A stretch of 10,505 bases of DNA from an uncultured Bacillota bacterium (GCA_947090235.1 CAMUNJ010000023.1:1-10505), one strand, 5' to 3'; positions 1-7,833 are shown, counted from the first letter of the stretch. Program-made: numbers and translations. The notes: a model not told the origin generated them from the letters alone.

Positions 1-1746
1 AAAAAGACGGGCAGTTTATTATATATAGTTGATAAAACAAAAACTCCTATGGGTAGGCGTAAAATTCGTCAGTATTTTGATGAGCCTTTGAAAGATTCAC
101 AAGAAATAAATGCAAGGCTTGATAGTGTTGAAGAACTTGTAAAAAACACTCAAGTACGAGATAGACTTGCAGAGGCTCTTGCATATATTCGTGATGTTGA
201 GAGATTGTCTGGTAAAATTGCAGAAAAAAATATTTTTCCAAAAGATATGTTGTTATTGAAGGATTCTTTAAAACAACTTCCTGCTGTTAAGGAAGCCTTA
301 AAAAATGCACGAAGTGCCAAACTTGTGTCATGCAGGGATAATTTGATGGATTTTTCTGCTATGGCGGATCTACTTGAAAAGGCTATTGTTGATAATGAAA
401 AATGTCCTACAACTTTAAAAGAGGGTGGATTTATTAAAGATGGCTTTAATGGCGAACTTGATGATTATCGTCAGGCTCATACAAAGGGTAAAGGTTGGCT
501 AATGGAATTAGAAGCCAAAGAGCGAGAAGCCACAGGAATCAAAAATCTTAAAATTACTTCAAATAAGGTATTTGGTTATTATATAGAAGTAAATAAACAA
601 TATTCTGATCTTGTTCCTCTTCGATATATAAGAAAACAAACTATTGCCAACAACGAAAGATATATAACCGAAGATCTTAAAGATATTGAAAGCAGAATAA
701 CAAACGCTGAAGAAAATGCGATTAAACTTGAACTTTTGCTTTTAGGTAAAATTCGTGATTATCTTCATGATTATGTAAAACAAATACAGCAGATTTCTTT
801 GGCTATTGCAGAAATAGATACAATTCTTTCTTTTGCACAGGTTTCGGTAAAACAAAATTATGTTAAGCCAGTTATTAATAATAAGATAAATCATATAAGC
901 ATTGTAGAAGGCCGTCATCCAGTTGTTGAACAATATGTTAGAAATGGTACATTTATTCCTAATGACACTTTCTTAGACCAAGAAGAAGACAGAACTATGA
1001 TTATCACTGGACCAAATATGGCAGGTAAAAGTACATATATGAGACAGGTTGCGATTATAACTTTTCTTGCTCATATAGGTTGCTATGTCCCTGCAAAGAG
1101 TGCGGAGATTGCAATAACTGACAGAATATTTACGCGTGTAGGTGCTTCCGACGACCTTGCTTTTGGGCAAAGTACATTTATGGTGGAAATGAGCGAAGTT
1201 GCAACAATTCTTGCAAATGCAACCGACAAGAGTTTAATAATTTTAGACGAAATTGGTCGAGGAACTTCAACTTTTGATGGATTGTCTATTGCTTGGGCAG
1301 TTGTTGAATTTATAGCCAAAAGATTTAAAGCCAAGACCTTATTTGCAACGCATTATCACGAATTAACCGACCTTGAAGGGGTGCTGGAAGGTGTGAAAAA
1401 TTATAAAATCGCTGTTAAAGAAAGTGGTGACAATGTAATTTTTATGCGAAAGATTGTAAGAGGTGGAGCAAACAAGAGTTTTGGTATAGAGGTGGCTCGT
1501 CTTGCAGGACTTCCACAAATAGTTTTAGATAGAGCAAAAGAAATTAGTGTTGGACTAGAAAAAATCAACAATAAATTGGACTTGGATATATTTAAAGATG
1601 AAAAGCCTAAGGCAGAAATCAACACAAAAAAAGCGATTGCGATTTTGAATAGACTAAAGGATATTGATATGAACATGGTTTCACCAATGTCGGCTTTTGA
1701 TTTATTAAATGACCTTGTAGGCGATGCAAAATCAAGGGAGGAATAA
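1..1746 (+). CDS. mutS: DNA mismatch repair ATPase MutS, 5' end outside the window
   Basis: MutS binds mismatched bases and small loops as a dimer and uses ATP to slide and recruit MutL. The reading frame is open from base 1, and the codons before the ATG at 49 already read as MutS (GSLLYIVDKTKTPMG, the core-domain signature), so that ATG is internal and the gene begins upstream. 581 residues are visible: the end of the core/lever, the clamp and returning lever (GYYIEVN, then ANNERYITEDL at roughly visible residues 190-225), and the ABC-type ATPase. Walker A is GPNMAGKST (bases 1009-1035), Walker B is LIILDEIGRGTS (about 1231-1266), and the switch histidine lies in ATHYHEL. After the ATPase come FGIEVARLAGLP and a short C-terminal helical tail. 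The mismatch-reading Phe-X-Glu domain is not in view. MutS2 is unlikely because the clamp is present and there is no Smr nuclease. mutL starts 1 base after the stop. Confidence 0.97.
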   Translation, partial: KKTGSLLYIVDKTKTPMGRRKIRQYFDEPLKDSQEINARLDSVEELVKNTQVRDRLAEALAYIRDVERLSGKIAEKNIFPKDMLLLKDSLKQLPAVKEALKNARSAKLVSCRDNLMDFSAMADLLEKAIVDNEKCPTTLKEGGFIKDGFNGELDDYRQAHTKGKGWLMELEAKEREATGIKNLKITSNKVFGYYIEVNKQYSDLVPLRYIRKQTIANNERYITEDLKDIESRITNAEENAIKLELLLLGKIRDYLHDYVKQIQQISLAIAEIDTILSFAQVSVKQNYVKPVINNKINHISIVEGRHPVVEQYVRNGTFIPNDTFLDQEEDRTMIITGPNMAGKSTYMRQVAIITFLAHIGCYVPAKSAEIAITDRIFTRVGASDDLAFGQSTFMVEMSEVATILANATDKSLIILDEIGRGTSTFDGLSIAWAVVEFIAKRFKAKTLFATHYHELTDLEGVLEGVKNYKIAVKESGDNVIFMRKIVRGGANKSFGIEVARLAGLPQIVLDRAKEISVGLEKINNKLDLDIFKDEKPKAEINTKKAIAILNRLKDIDMNMVSPMSAFDLLNDLVGDAKSREE

Positions 1747-1747
1747 T

Positions 1748-3700
1748 ATGGCAATTAATGTTTTAGAGCCAAGAGTATACAATCGAATAAGTGCGGGTGA
1801 GGTTGTTGAACGACCATCTTCTATTGTAAAAGAACTTGTAGAAAATTCAATTGATGCAGGGGCAACTGAGATTACAATAGAAATTGAAAATGGAGGTATA
1901 ACAAAAATCCAAGTTTCTGATGATGGTTGTGGAATAGAAAAAGATGACCTAGTAGTGGCATTTAAGCCCCATGCTACAAGTAAGATTAAAGATGTTGAAG
2001 ACTTGGATAATATTATGTCTTTAGGATTTAGAGGTGAAGCACTTGCAAGTATTTCATCTGTTTGTCATGTTTATCTTTCGTCAAAAACGGCAGGCAACGA
2101 GGTAGGATATTCAATCAGTGTAGATGGGGGATATTTTAGTGAAGTAGAAGAGGTCGTTCGACAAAAAGGGACAACACTTATTGCAAGGGATTTGTTTTAT
2201 AACACTCCTGTTAGAGCCAAATTTTTGAGAAAACCTAAAAGCGAAGAAGCAGAAGTAACACATCTTGTAGAAAAATTTATGCTTGCTCATCCAGAGATTT
2301 CTTTTCAATATTATATAGATGGCAAACTATTATATAATACACGATGTGGTAGTATGCAAGACATAATATATACAATATATGGCAGAGATGTTTATGATAG
2401 TTTGATAGAAGTTGACTATAAAGAACGCGATTATTCTTTGCAAGGATTTATAACAAAACCTAAAATTTCTAAAAGCAACAGAACATTTCAAACTTTGTTT
2501 GTAAATAAAAGATATGTTGAAAACTTTTTGATTTCATCAGCAGTGCAAGGTGTTTATGAAAACTTTTTGATGAAAGGTAAGTTTCCGCTCTATGTTTTAA
2601 ACTTAACAGTTCCAGGAGATAGTGTGGATGTAAATGTGCATCCTTCTAAACGAGAAGTTAAATTTGATAATTCTTCGTGGATATTTGGTTTTGTTCGAAG
2701 AGCAATAGAAAAAGCACTTATTCCTTTAAATCAAATAGCGACTGTTAATTTTGAAGAAGAAGATTTGCCAGAAGAGGAAGATAAAAGTGAATTTAACAAC
2801 AAAGGCTTTAATCCATTTCTTAGGTTTGAACATGAACCTATAAGTGAAACAGAGGGTTCAAGATATATTGTGAGCGTAGATCATACCGAAGGATTAAAAC
2901 CTCTGGAAGAAGTTGTTATTAAAACTCAGCCAACTAAGTATGTAGAAAAAAGACAACCAAAAATTCCACCAGATTTGAGTGGATTAAAATTGGAAGATGA
3001 AAAAATACCTTTAAATGAAATTGGCAATGGGGATATTTTATTTGACCATTCAAAAGATAACTTTGCCGCTGAAATTATGTTTAAAAATCAAGAGCATATT
3101 GAAAAGGAAAAATTTTTGACAAGTTCTGTAGCGGATGAAATGAAAATATTGGGTAGCATTTTTAATACCTACATTTTGATAGAACTTGGGCAAAGCGTAT
3201 TCTTTATTGATCAACATGCTGCACATGAAAGATTACTTTTTGATAAACTAGAAAAAGATATTAATAGCAATGTTATTGTCAAACAAGACTTGCTTGTTCC
3301 TTATGTTTTCACTTTGGGCGCTTTGGAAGTTTTGAGCATGGAAAGAGTTATTGAGGAACTTGGCAAAATTGGTTTTACTATCAAAAATATAGAGGGATAT
3401 TCTTATGAACTTAGCAGTATTCCAATTGTTTTGACAGAACTTGATTTACAAAGTTTTGTTAATGAGATAGTCAAAGAAAGCATTTCTTATGACAAAAAAC
3501 CTAGCGAATTTATACACAATAAAATTTGTCAAAGTGCATGTAAACATGCAATCAAAGGTGGAGATACTCTATCTAAAGATCAATACGCTTATCTTATTGA
3601 ACAAATAAGAAAAGGTGTTATGCTATGTCCGCATGGAAGACCTGTTTGTATTGAGTTCACAAAAAATTACATTGAAAAATTATTTGGAAGAATCGTTTAA
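1748..3700 (+). CDS. mutL: DNA mismatch repair protein MutL with endonuclease-type C-terminus
   Basis: MutL links MutS to downstream repair and, in bacteria without MutH, nicks the new strand. The chosen ATG has AAGGGAGG ending about 7 bases upstream and gives the family start MAINVLEP; an earlier in-frame ATG at 1724 lies inside mutS and lacks support. The product has 650 residues, normal for the family. The N-terminal GHKL ATPase shows E29 and N33 in KELVENSIDAGA, D58 in SDDGCG, GFRGEAL at 93-99, and KGTTLIARDLFYNTPVRAKF. A charged linker covers about 335-460. The C-terminal dimerisation/nuclease domain shows DQHAAHE from D488, ACKHAIKGGDTLS, CPHGRP at 627-632 and the terminal F-G-R. These match the metal-binding motifs of nicking MutL proteins, although the last acidic position of the DQHA motif is Asp499 rather than the usual Glu. 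The TAA stop runs into the miaA ribosome binding site, suggesting coupled translation. Confidence 0.97.
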   Translation: MAINVLEPRVYNRISAGEVVERPSSIVKELVENSIDAGATEITIEIENGGITKIQVSDDGCGIEKDDLVVAFKPHATSKIKDVEDLDNIMSLGFRGEALASISSVCHVYLSSKTAGNEVGYSISVDGGYFSEVEEVVRQKGTTLIARDLFYNTPVRAKFLRKPKSEEAEVTHLVEKFMLAHPEISFQYYIDGKLLYNTRCGSMQDIIYTIYGRDVYDSLIEVDYKERDYSLQGFITKPKISKSNRTFQTLFVNKRYVENFLISSAVQGVYENFLMKGKFPLYVLNLTVPGDSVDVNVHPSKREVKFDNSSWIFGFVRRAIEKALIPLNQIATVNFEEEDLPEEEDKSEFNNKGFNPFLRFEHEPISETEGSRYIVSVDHTEGLKPLEEVVIKTQPTKYVEKRQPKIPPDLSGLKLEDEKIPLNEIGNGDILFDHSKDNFAAEIMFKNQEHIEKEKFLTSSVADEMKILGSIFNTYILIELGQSVFFIDQHAAHERLLFDKLEKDINSNVIVKQDLLVPYVFTLGALEVLSMERVIEELGKIGFTIKNIEGYSYELSSIPIVLTELDLQSFVNEIVKESISYDKKPSEFIHNKICQSACKHAIKGGDTLSKDQYAYLIEQIRKGVMLCPHGRPVCIEFTKNYIEKLFGRIV

Positions 3701-3708
3701 GGAGATTA

Positions 3709-4605
3709 ATGGATAAAGTTGTATTCATTTTAGGGCCAACTGGAGTTGGAAAAAGTGAATTTGCAATCAAACTTGCCAAGGATTTTGATGGCGAGATTAT
3801 TTCTTCGGATTCTGTGCAGATTTTTAAGGGGTTTGATATAGGCTCTGCTAAAATTTGTAAAGATGAAATGCAGGGGATTGTCCATCATGCGATTGATATA
3901 TGTGACCCTGAAGAATACTTTACAGTTTACGATTTTGTTGAATTAACAAGGCAGAAGATAACTGAAATAAATGCAAAAAACAAACTAGCAATTGTAGTTG
4001 GTGGCACAGGACTTTATATAAAAGCATTGATTGATGGATATAACTTTGGGCAGGCAGACAAGCATGATGATTTTAGAGAAAATTTAAAACAACTTTCAGC
4101 AAAAGAAGGAAGTTTAATACTTTGGCAAAAACTAAAAAGATTGAATTCAAATATGGCAGAGAAAATTAGTCCTAACGACGAAAAAAGGTTGATAAGGGCT
4201 TTGGAGGTTTGCGAGTTTGGCGAACAACAAACAAAGCAAGATGCTAATTTTCAATATTTATTGTTTGCATTAAATTTAGATCGCCAAAAATTATATGCCC
4301 GCATAAACAATCGAGTAGACAAAATGGTTGACCAAGGATTAATAGTAGAGGTGGAAAATCTTTTAAAAACTGGGATATCAAAACAATGTCAACCTATGAA
4401 GGCGATAGGCTATAAAGAAATTGTTGCTTATTTGCAAGGTGAACTTGATAAATTTACTGCAATAGAACTAGTAAAACAACATACACGCAACTATGCTAAA
4501 AGGCAACTGACATTTCTTCGAGGAATGAGCAATGTTGAATTTATAGATGTTGAAAATAAGCAGTTGGCTTATCAAAAGATTAAAATCAAAGTATCCAATT
4601 TATAA
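3709..4605 (+). CDS. miaA: tRNA dimethylallyltransferase MiaA
   Basis: MiaA transfers the dimethylallyl group from DMAPP to N6 of A37, next to the anticodon, in tRNAs that read codons starting with U; MiaB then usually methylthiolates the base. The 298-residue product is slightly short for the family but complete. It shows the P-loop GPTGVGKS (9-16), the SSDSVQIFKGFDIGSAK segment with catalytic D34, S35 and Q37 (the usual Met after DS is Val here), VHHAIDICDP, VVGGTGLYIKAL, DEKRLIRALEV, MKAIGYKE and the C-terminal TRNYAKRQLTFLR, which contacts tRNA. The ATG sits 8 bases after the mutL stop, behind a TAAGGAG that overlaps that stop. The mutS-mutL-miaA order is common in Bacillota. hfq, often next after miaA, is absent; a PLP enzyme follows instead. 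Confidence 0.97.
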   Translation: MDKVVFILGPTGVGKSEFAIKLAKDFDGEIISSDSVQIFKGFDIGSAKICKDEMQGIVHHAIDICDPEEYFTVYDFVELTRQKITEINAKNKLAIVVGGTGLYIKALIDGYNFGQADKHDDFRENLKQLSAKEGSLILWQKLKRLNSNMAEKISPNDEKRLIRALEVCEFGEQQTKQDANFQYLLFALNLDRQKLYARINNRVDKMVDQGLIVEVENLLKTGISKQCQPMKAIGYKEIVAYLQGELDKFTAIELVKQHTRNYAKRQLTFLRGMSNVEFIDVENKQLAYQKIKIKVSNL

Positions 4606-4620
4606 TTAAAGGAGAGCAAA

Positions 4621-5829
4621 ATGAACATAGATTTAAATAAATGTGAAGAAGAATTGAAGTTTCAATTTCAAAAAGTTGATGAAATCGCATATTTTAATCA
4701 AAAAAAGGTTTTGAATGCATTTATAGATTGTCGTGTTTCAGCAGGAGATTTTGCTGGTAGCACTGGATATGGTTATGATGATAGAGGAAGAGATAATTTA
4801 GCAAAACTTTACGCAAAGGTTTTTGGTGGAGAAAATGCTATTGTTTCACCACTTATCACATGTGGCTCGCATGCTATTTCAACTGTTCTTTATGGATTGC
4901 TTCGACCAAACGATATATTGCTTTCTATTTCTGGTGAACTTTATGATACTCTTCATGACACTCTTTTTGGAAAAGACAATGGTAGTTTACAAGATTTTGG
5001 CGTTGAATATAAACAAATAGACCTTATTAATGGAAAACTTGATGAAGAAAAGATTTATAAAATGGTCAAAAAACTTAAGCCAAAGGTTGTCTTTTTGCAA
5101 CGCTCAAGAGGTTATTCTTCTAGAAAACCTTTCTCTGTTGAAGATATGGAAGAGGTTTTTAATAAAGTTAAAGAACTATCTCCAAATTCATTTATTTGTG
5201 TAGATAATTGCTATGGTGAGTTTGTTGAAACTAGAGAACCAACTGAGGTTGGTGCAGATATTATTGTAGGCTCTTTGATAAAAAATCCAGGTGGTGGACT
5301 TGCTCCTACAGGCGGTTATATTGTGGGTAAAGATAAAGCAATTCAAAAAATTGCAACACGATTTACTTCTCCTTCGCTTTTGTTGGAGGTTGGATCTTAC
5401 GAGATGGGTTATCGTATGTTTTATCAAGGCTTTTTCTTAGCACCTCATGTTGTTGCTCAAAGCATTAAAGGTGGTTATTTGGTTGGAAAGGTTATGGAAG
5501 AAAAAGGTTATAAAGTGCTTCCTGCTAGCAATGAACGGGCTTATGATATAATCAAATCTGTTGTCTTTAATACAGAAGAAGAACTTGTCAAGTTTGTTCA
5601 ACTTGCTCAAGCGTTATCGCCAGTTGATAGTTATGTGACTCCTATGCCTTGGGATATGCCTGGTTATGAGGATAAAGTGATAATGTCAGCAGGGACTTTT
5701 GTTGGTGGTGCTAGTATAGAACTTAGTTGTGATAGTCCAATCAAAAAGCCATACATTGCCTATTTCCAAGGTGGATTGACATATGAACATGTTAAAATTA
5801 TGGCTGAAAAGTTGAATGAATTGTATTAA
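4621..5829 (+). CDS. YnbB-type PLP-dependent enzyme ('aluminium resistance' / methionine gamma-lyase-like family)
   Basis: This 402-residue protein belongs to the fold-type I PLP enzymes related to cystathionine/methionine gamma-lyases, as in Bacillus subtilis YnbB. Names such as 'aluminium resistance protein' are historical; the true substrate is not established. Visible marks are the family N-terminal block RVSAGDFAGSTGYGYDDRGRD (39-58, with a further D at 58), the cofactor-phosphate region ITCGSHAISTVLYGLLRPND, YDTLHDTLFG, VDNCYGEF (D195 is the probable pyridine-nitrogen Asp) and SLIKNPGGGLAPTGGYI, where K221 (codon 5281-5283) is the expected Schiff-base lysine. The ATG follows AAAGGAGA by 7 bases and lies 15 bases after miaA. 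A terminator follows at once, so this is the last gene of the mutS operon. Family placement is secure; the reaction and any link to repair or tRNA modification are not. Confidence 0.92.
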   Translation: MNIDLNKCEEELKFQFQKVDEIAYFNQKKVLNAFIDCRVSAGDFAGSTGYGYDDRGRDNLAKLYAKVFGGENAIVSPLITCGSHAISTVLYGLLRPNDILLSISGELYDTLHDTLFGKDNGSLQDFGVEYKQIDLINGKLDEEKIYKMVKKLKPKVVFLQRSRGYSSRKPFSVEDMEEVFNKVKELSPNSFICVDNCYGEFVETREPTEVGADIIVGSLIKNPGGGLAPTGGYIVGKDKAIQKIATRFTSPSLLLEVGSYEMGYRMFYQGFFLAPHVVAQSIKGGYLVGKVMEEKGYKVLPASNERAYDIIKSVVFNTEEELVKFVQLAQALSPVDSYVTPMPWDMPGYEDKVIMSAGTFVGGASIELSCDSPIKKPYIAYFQGGLTYEHVKIMAEKLNELY

Positions 5830-5835
5830 TAAAAT

Positions 5836-5862
5836 AAGGACAGGTTGTCTGTTCTTTTTTTT
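5836..5862 (+). terminator. Rho-independent terminator of the mutS-mutL-miaA-ynbB operon
   Basis: The left arm AGGACAG (5837-5843) pairs with CTGTTCT (5849-5855) around the loop GTTGT, with one G-U pair. Eight T residues run from 5855 to 5862, and the flanking A residues can extend the stem. It begins 7 bases after the stop codon, which marks the end of the operon. Confidence 0.85.
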
Positions 5863-5867
5863 ATAAT
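5837..5867 (+). promoter_or_regulatory. Possible promoter for the spoIIM-like gene, overlapping the terminator
   Basis: A perfect TATAAT lies at 5862-5867, at the end of the terminator T-run. The best -35 candidate is AGGACA (5837-5842, four of six matches to TTGACA) with a long 19-base spacer. Transcription would start near 5874, leaving about 12 bases before the ATG. TATAAT is easy to meet by chance in AT-rich DNA and the -35 is weak. A sporulation sigma factor would be expected for spoIIM, but I see no convincing sigma-E site here. Confidence 0.3.
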
Positions 5868-5885
5868 TTCAAAATACTTTATTGT

Positions 5886-6506
5886 ATGCGTAAATCTTAT
5901 AAAGGGCAGTCGCTTTTTAGCGAGTTTAAATATTCTTTAAATGATTGTTTCAAACAACATAAAATAAAGTTTCTTGTTTCGTTTTGTGTTCTTTTTATAG
6001 CCCTATTAACAGGAATTATTATTGCTATCAAATACTATGATTCCAGTGTTATTTGTTTATCTAATTATGGGCTTGTAGATTTTTCTGGAGGAATAATTTC
6101 TTCAAGTTTTTTCTCTAGATTTTTCTCTATGCTTTTGATTATGTTGTTGCTGTTTGCCTGCAGTTTTACCTCATGGACATTTCCACTTGCAATATTAATC
6201 TTGGCATATCGCACATATCTTTTGGGATTAAATTTAACTTTGATGTTTATTTTATATGGCATACCAGGAATGCTTGTTTCACTAATAATCGCTCTTCCTT
6301 GTCAATTATTGATAATTTTGATACTACTCATTTTTTATGTGTTTTTATACAATCACTCATGTTCTTGCAGGCATTATGGAAGTTGTGGAAGTGGAGGAAG
6401 CAAATTAAAAATACTTTTAACAACTCTAATATTGCTTTTTATTTGCAACTTCTTTGAAAGTATTGTTTTAGTTATTTTCAATGTGAATGTTATTTTAGTA
6501 ATATAG
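5886..6506 (+). CDS. SpoIIM-like integral membrane protein (stage II sporulation protein M family)
   Basis: In Bacillus, SpoIIM works with SpoIID and SpoIIP in the mother-cell membrane to degrade septal peptidoglycan during engulfment. The 206-residue product has the SpoIIM size and layout: a short basic N-terminus, a membrane segment at about 28-50, an extracytoplasmic stretch containing SGGIISSSFFSRFF, several packed segments at about 78-155, and a last segment at about 175-206. The block LGLNLTLMFILYGIPGMLVSLIIALPCQLLIIL resembles the most conserved part of SpoIIM (Gly-rich helix, then a helix ending in Leu-Pro-x-x-Leu). Position next to dacF also fits clostridial gene order. The family match rests on pattern only. 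Odd points are a Cys/Gly loop at 157-173 (C159, C161, C167) and no Shine-Dalgarno before the ATG; no better in-frame start is seen upstream. Confidence 0.7.
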   Translation: MRKSYKGQSLFSEFKYSLNDCFKQHKIKFLVSFCVLFIALLTGIIIAIKYYDSSVICLSNYGLVDFSGGIISSSFFSRFFSMLLIMLLLFACSFTSWTFPLAILILAYRTYLLGLNLTLMFILYGIPGMLVSLIIALPCQLLIILILLIFYVFLYNHSCSCRHYGSCGSGGSKLKILLTTLILLFICNFFESIVLVIFNVNVILVI

Positions 6507-6531
6507 ACGCATAAAAATCAAATTATTGAAA

Positions 6532-6558
6532 AAACTACTTGTAAAAAAGGAGTAGTTT
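6532..6558 (+). promoter_or_regulatory. Inverted repeat overlapping the dacF ribosome binding site
   Basis: AAACTACTT (6532-6540) can pair with GAGTAGTTT (6550-6558), eight perfect pairs plus one G-U, around a 9-base loop GTAAAAAAG. The ribosome binding site AAGGAG (6547-6552) is split between loop and right arm, and the arm ends directly at the ATG. In RNA this hairpin would hide half of the site. There is no T-run, so it is not a terminator. A role in control is inferred. Confidence 0.45.
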
Positions 6559-7719
6559 ATGAAGAAATTTATTATATTTGGTATTATGTTATGCATACTA
6601 GCCACAACATTTTGTAGTTATCTCTTTTCTCCCGCACTTTGTGTTTTTGCCGATAGCGGTCTTGATATAACTTCAAAATCCGCATTACTTTTTGATGTGG
6701 CTTCTCAAGAAGTGTTATTTGAGAAAAATTCTACCGAGCATTTACCTGTTGCAAGTATGGTTAAAATGATGACCATTTTGCTTATTATGGAAGAGATAGA
6801 TAATGGCTCATTGTCTCTTGACACAATGATTTCAACGACAGAAAATGCATCTGGAATGGGAGGCTCACAAATTTTTATTGATCCATTTGTTGAATATAAA
6901 GCAGAGGATTTATTGAAGGGAATTATTATTGCATCTGCAAATGATGCTTCTGTAGCAATGGCAGAGCATATAAGCGGAAGTGAAAAAACTTTTGTTACTA
7001 AAATGAATGACAAAGCAAAAGAGTTGGGTATGAACGATACTCATTATTCAAACTGTACAGGCCTTCCTGCTCCAGAACAATACTCATGTGCAAAAGATAG
7101 TGCTTTGCTTTTAAATGAAGTTATTAAACATGATATTTATCACAATTATTCTACCATTTGGATGGACGAAGTTGTTCATCCTTCTGGACGCAAAACTGGG
7201 CTTGTAAATACAAATAGACTTATTCGTTATTATGATGGTTGTGATGGCGGAAAAACTGGGTCTACAAACGAAGCAGGTTGCTGTCTTTCAGCCTCTGCTA
7301 AACGCGGTGATATGCGTTTAATTTCTGTTATTGTTGGAGCAAGCAATAGCCAAACAAGATTTAATGAATGTTCAAGTTTATTTAATTACGGATTTGCTAA
7401 TTTCGAAAATAAAACCATATTTGATAGTGAAGTAGCAATAAAATCTCTTCCTGTAAACAAAGGAAAGGTAGATGAGGTAAGTATATATTCAAATCAAGAC
7501 TTTTCTCTTTTAATGAAAAAGGGAGACAAGAGCGAAATTGATGTTTCATATGAACTTCCTGAAAGTGTAAAAGCACCAACAATAGGTGGAAGTGTAATAG
7601 GAAAGGCAATTGTTTCTAAGAGCGGTAATATTGTAAAAGAAATTGATATTATAATCAAAGATACTCTCGAAAAACTTTCTTACAAAGATTGCTTTGATAG
7701 AATCGTAGAAAAATTTTAG
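6559..7719 (+). CDS. dacF: Secreted serine-type D-alanyl-D-alanine carboxypeptidase (S11 family, DacF type)
   Basis: This class removes the terminal D-Ala from peptidoglycan pentapeptides and so limits cross-linking; DacF acts on the spore cortex in Bacillus, though vegetative PBP5-like roles are also known. The 386-residue protein starts with a Sec signal peptide (K2K3, hydrophobic 4-30, likely cleavage near VFA at 29-31). The three penicillin-binding motifs are present: S66-M-V-K69 in LPVASMVKMMT, S126-A-N128, and K232-T-G234 in DGGKTGSTNEAG. A C-terminal beta domain follows (about 285-370), and the tail SYKDCFDRIVEKF resembles the amphipathic membrane anchor of PBP5-like enzymes. Several cysteines occur in the exported part (C166, C177, C228, C241, C242, C271), consistent with an anaerobe. 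AAGGAG lies 6 bases before the ATG. dacF symbol rests on context with spoIIM and scpAB; dacB or dacA type cannot be excluded. Confidence 0.88.
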   Translation: MKKFIIFGIMLCILATTFCSYLFSPALCVFADSGLDITSKSALLFDVASQEVLFEKNSTEHLPVASMVKMMTILLIMEEIDNGSLSLDTMISTTENASGMGGSQIFIDPFVEYKAEDLLKGIIIASANDASVAMAEHISGSEKTFVTKMNDKAKELGMNDTHYSNCTGLPAPEQYSCAKDSALLLNEVIKHDIYHNYSTIWMDEVVHPSGRKTGLVNTNRLIRYYDGCDGGKTGSTNEAGCCLSASAKRGDMRLISVIVGASNSQTRFNECSSLFNYGFANFENKTIFDSEVAIKSLPVNKGKVDEVSIYSNQDFSLLMKKGDKSEIDVSYELPESVKAPTIGGSVIGKAIVSKSGNIVKEIDIIIKDTLEKLSYKDCFDRIVEKF

Positions 7720-7808
7720 CATCAACCAGATGTAGTACGGTTGACTTTACTCTAAATGATGGTGTGCGGGCTTATAAAGACAAAAATATTCGGGCGACAT
7801 TTGGTCGC
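7720..7808 (+). other. 3' untranslated stretch after dacF with two potential hairpins
   Basis: No supported gene lies here. TCAACC (7722-7727) could pair with GGTTGA (7739-7744) over an 11-base loop just after the dacF stop, with only three T after it. GCGAC (7794-7798) pairs with GTCGC (7804-7808) around ATTTG, and abuts the main terminator stem directly. The stretch is less AT-rich than the spacer downstream. It may be a structured mRNA tail or a small RNA; I recognise no known RNA family. Confidence 0.4.
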
Positions 7809-7833
7809 AAAAGTGGCTATTGCCACTTTTTTT
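7809..7833 (+). terminator. Rho-independent terminator after dacF
   Basis: AAAAGTGGC (7809-7817) pairs perfectly with GCCACTTTT (7822-7830) around the loop TATT, and the T-run covers 7827-7833. Its stem core is the same as that of the terminator at 8595-8620. Confidence 0.9.

Noticed and set aside
47..1754. Several open frames on the minus strand across mutS (for example 1401-1754).
   Set aside because: They lie opposite a well-conserved coding frame, lack ribosome binding sites and show no recognisable domain; they are shadows of mutS.
5880..5890. A sigma-E-like -10 (CATACAAT) on the minus strand at the spoIIM start.
   Set aside because: It points away from spoIIM into the ynbB terminator, has no matching -35 that I can see, and no gene on that strand would use it.
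6484..6516. A sigma-G-like pair upstream of dacF: GAATG (6485-6489) and CATAAAA (6510-6516).
   Set aside because: The spacing is 20 bases rather than about 18 and the second box lacks the conserved T; in AT-rich DNA this is too weak to call.
7741..7778. TTGACT (7741-7746) and TATAAA (7773-7778) as a promoter for a small RNA after dacF.
   Set aside because: The spacer would be 26 bases, too long for a sigma-A type promoter.
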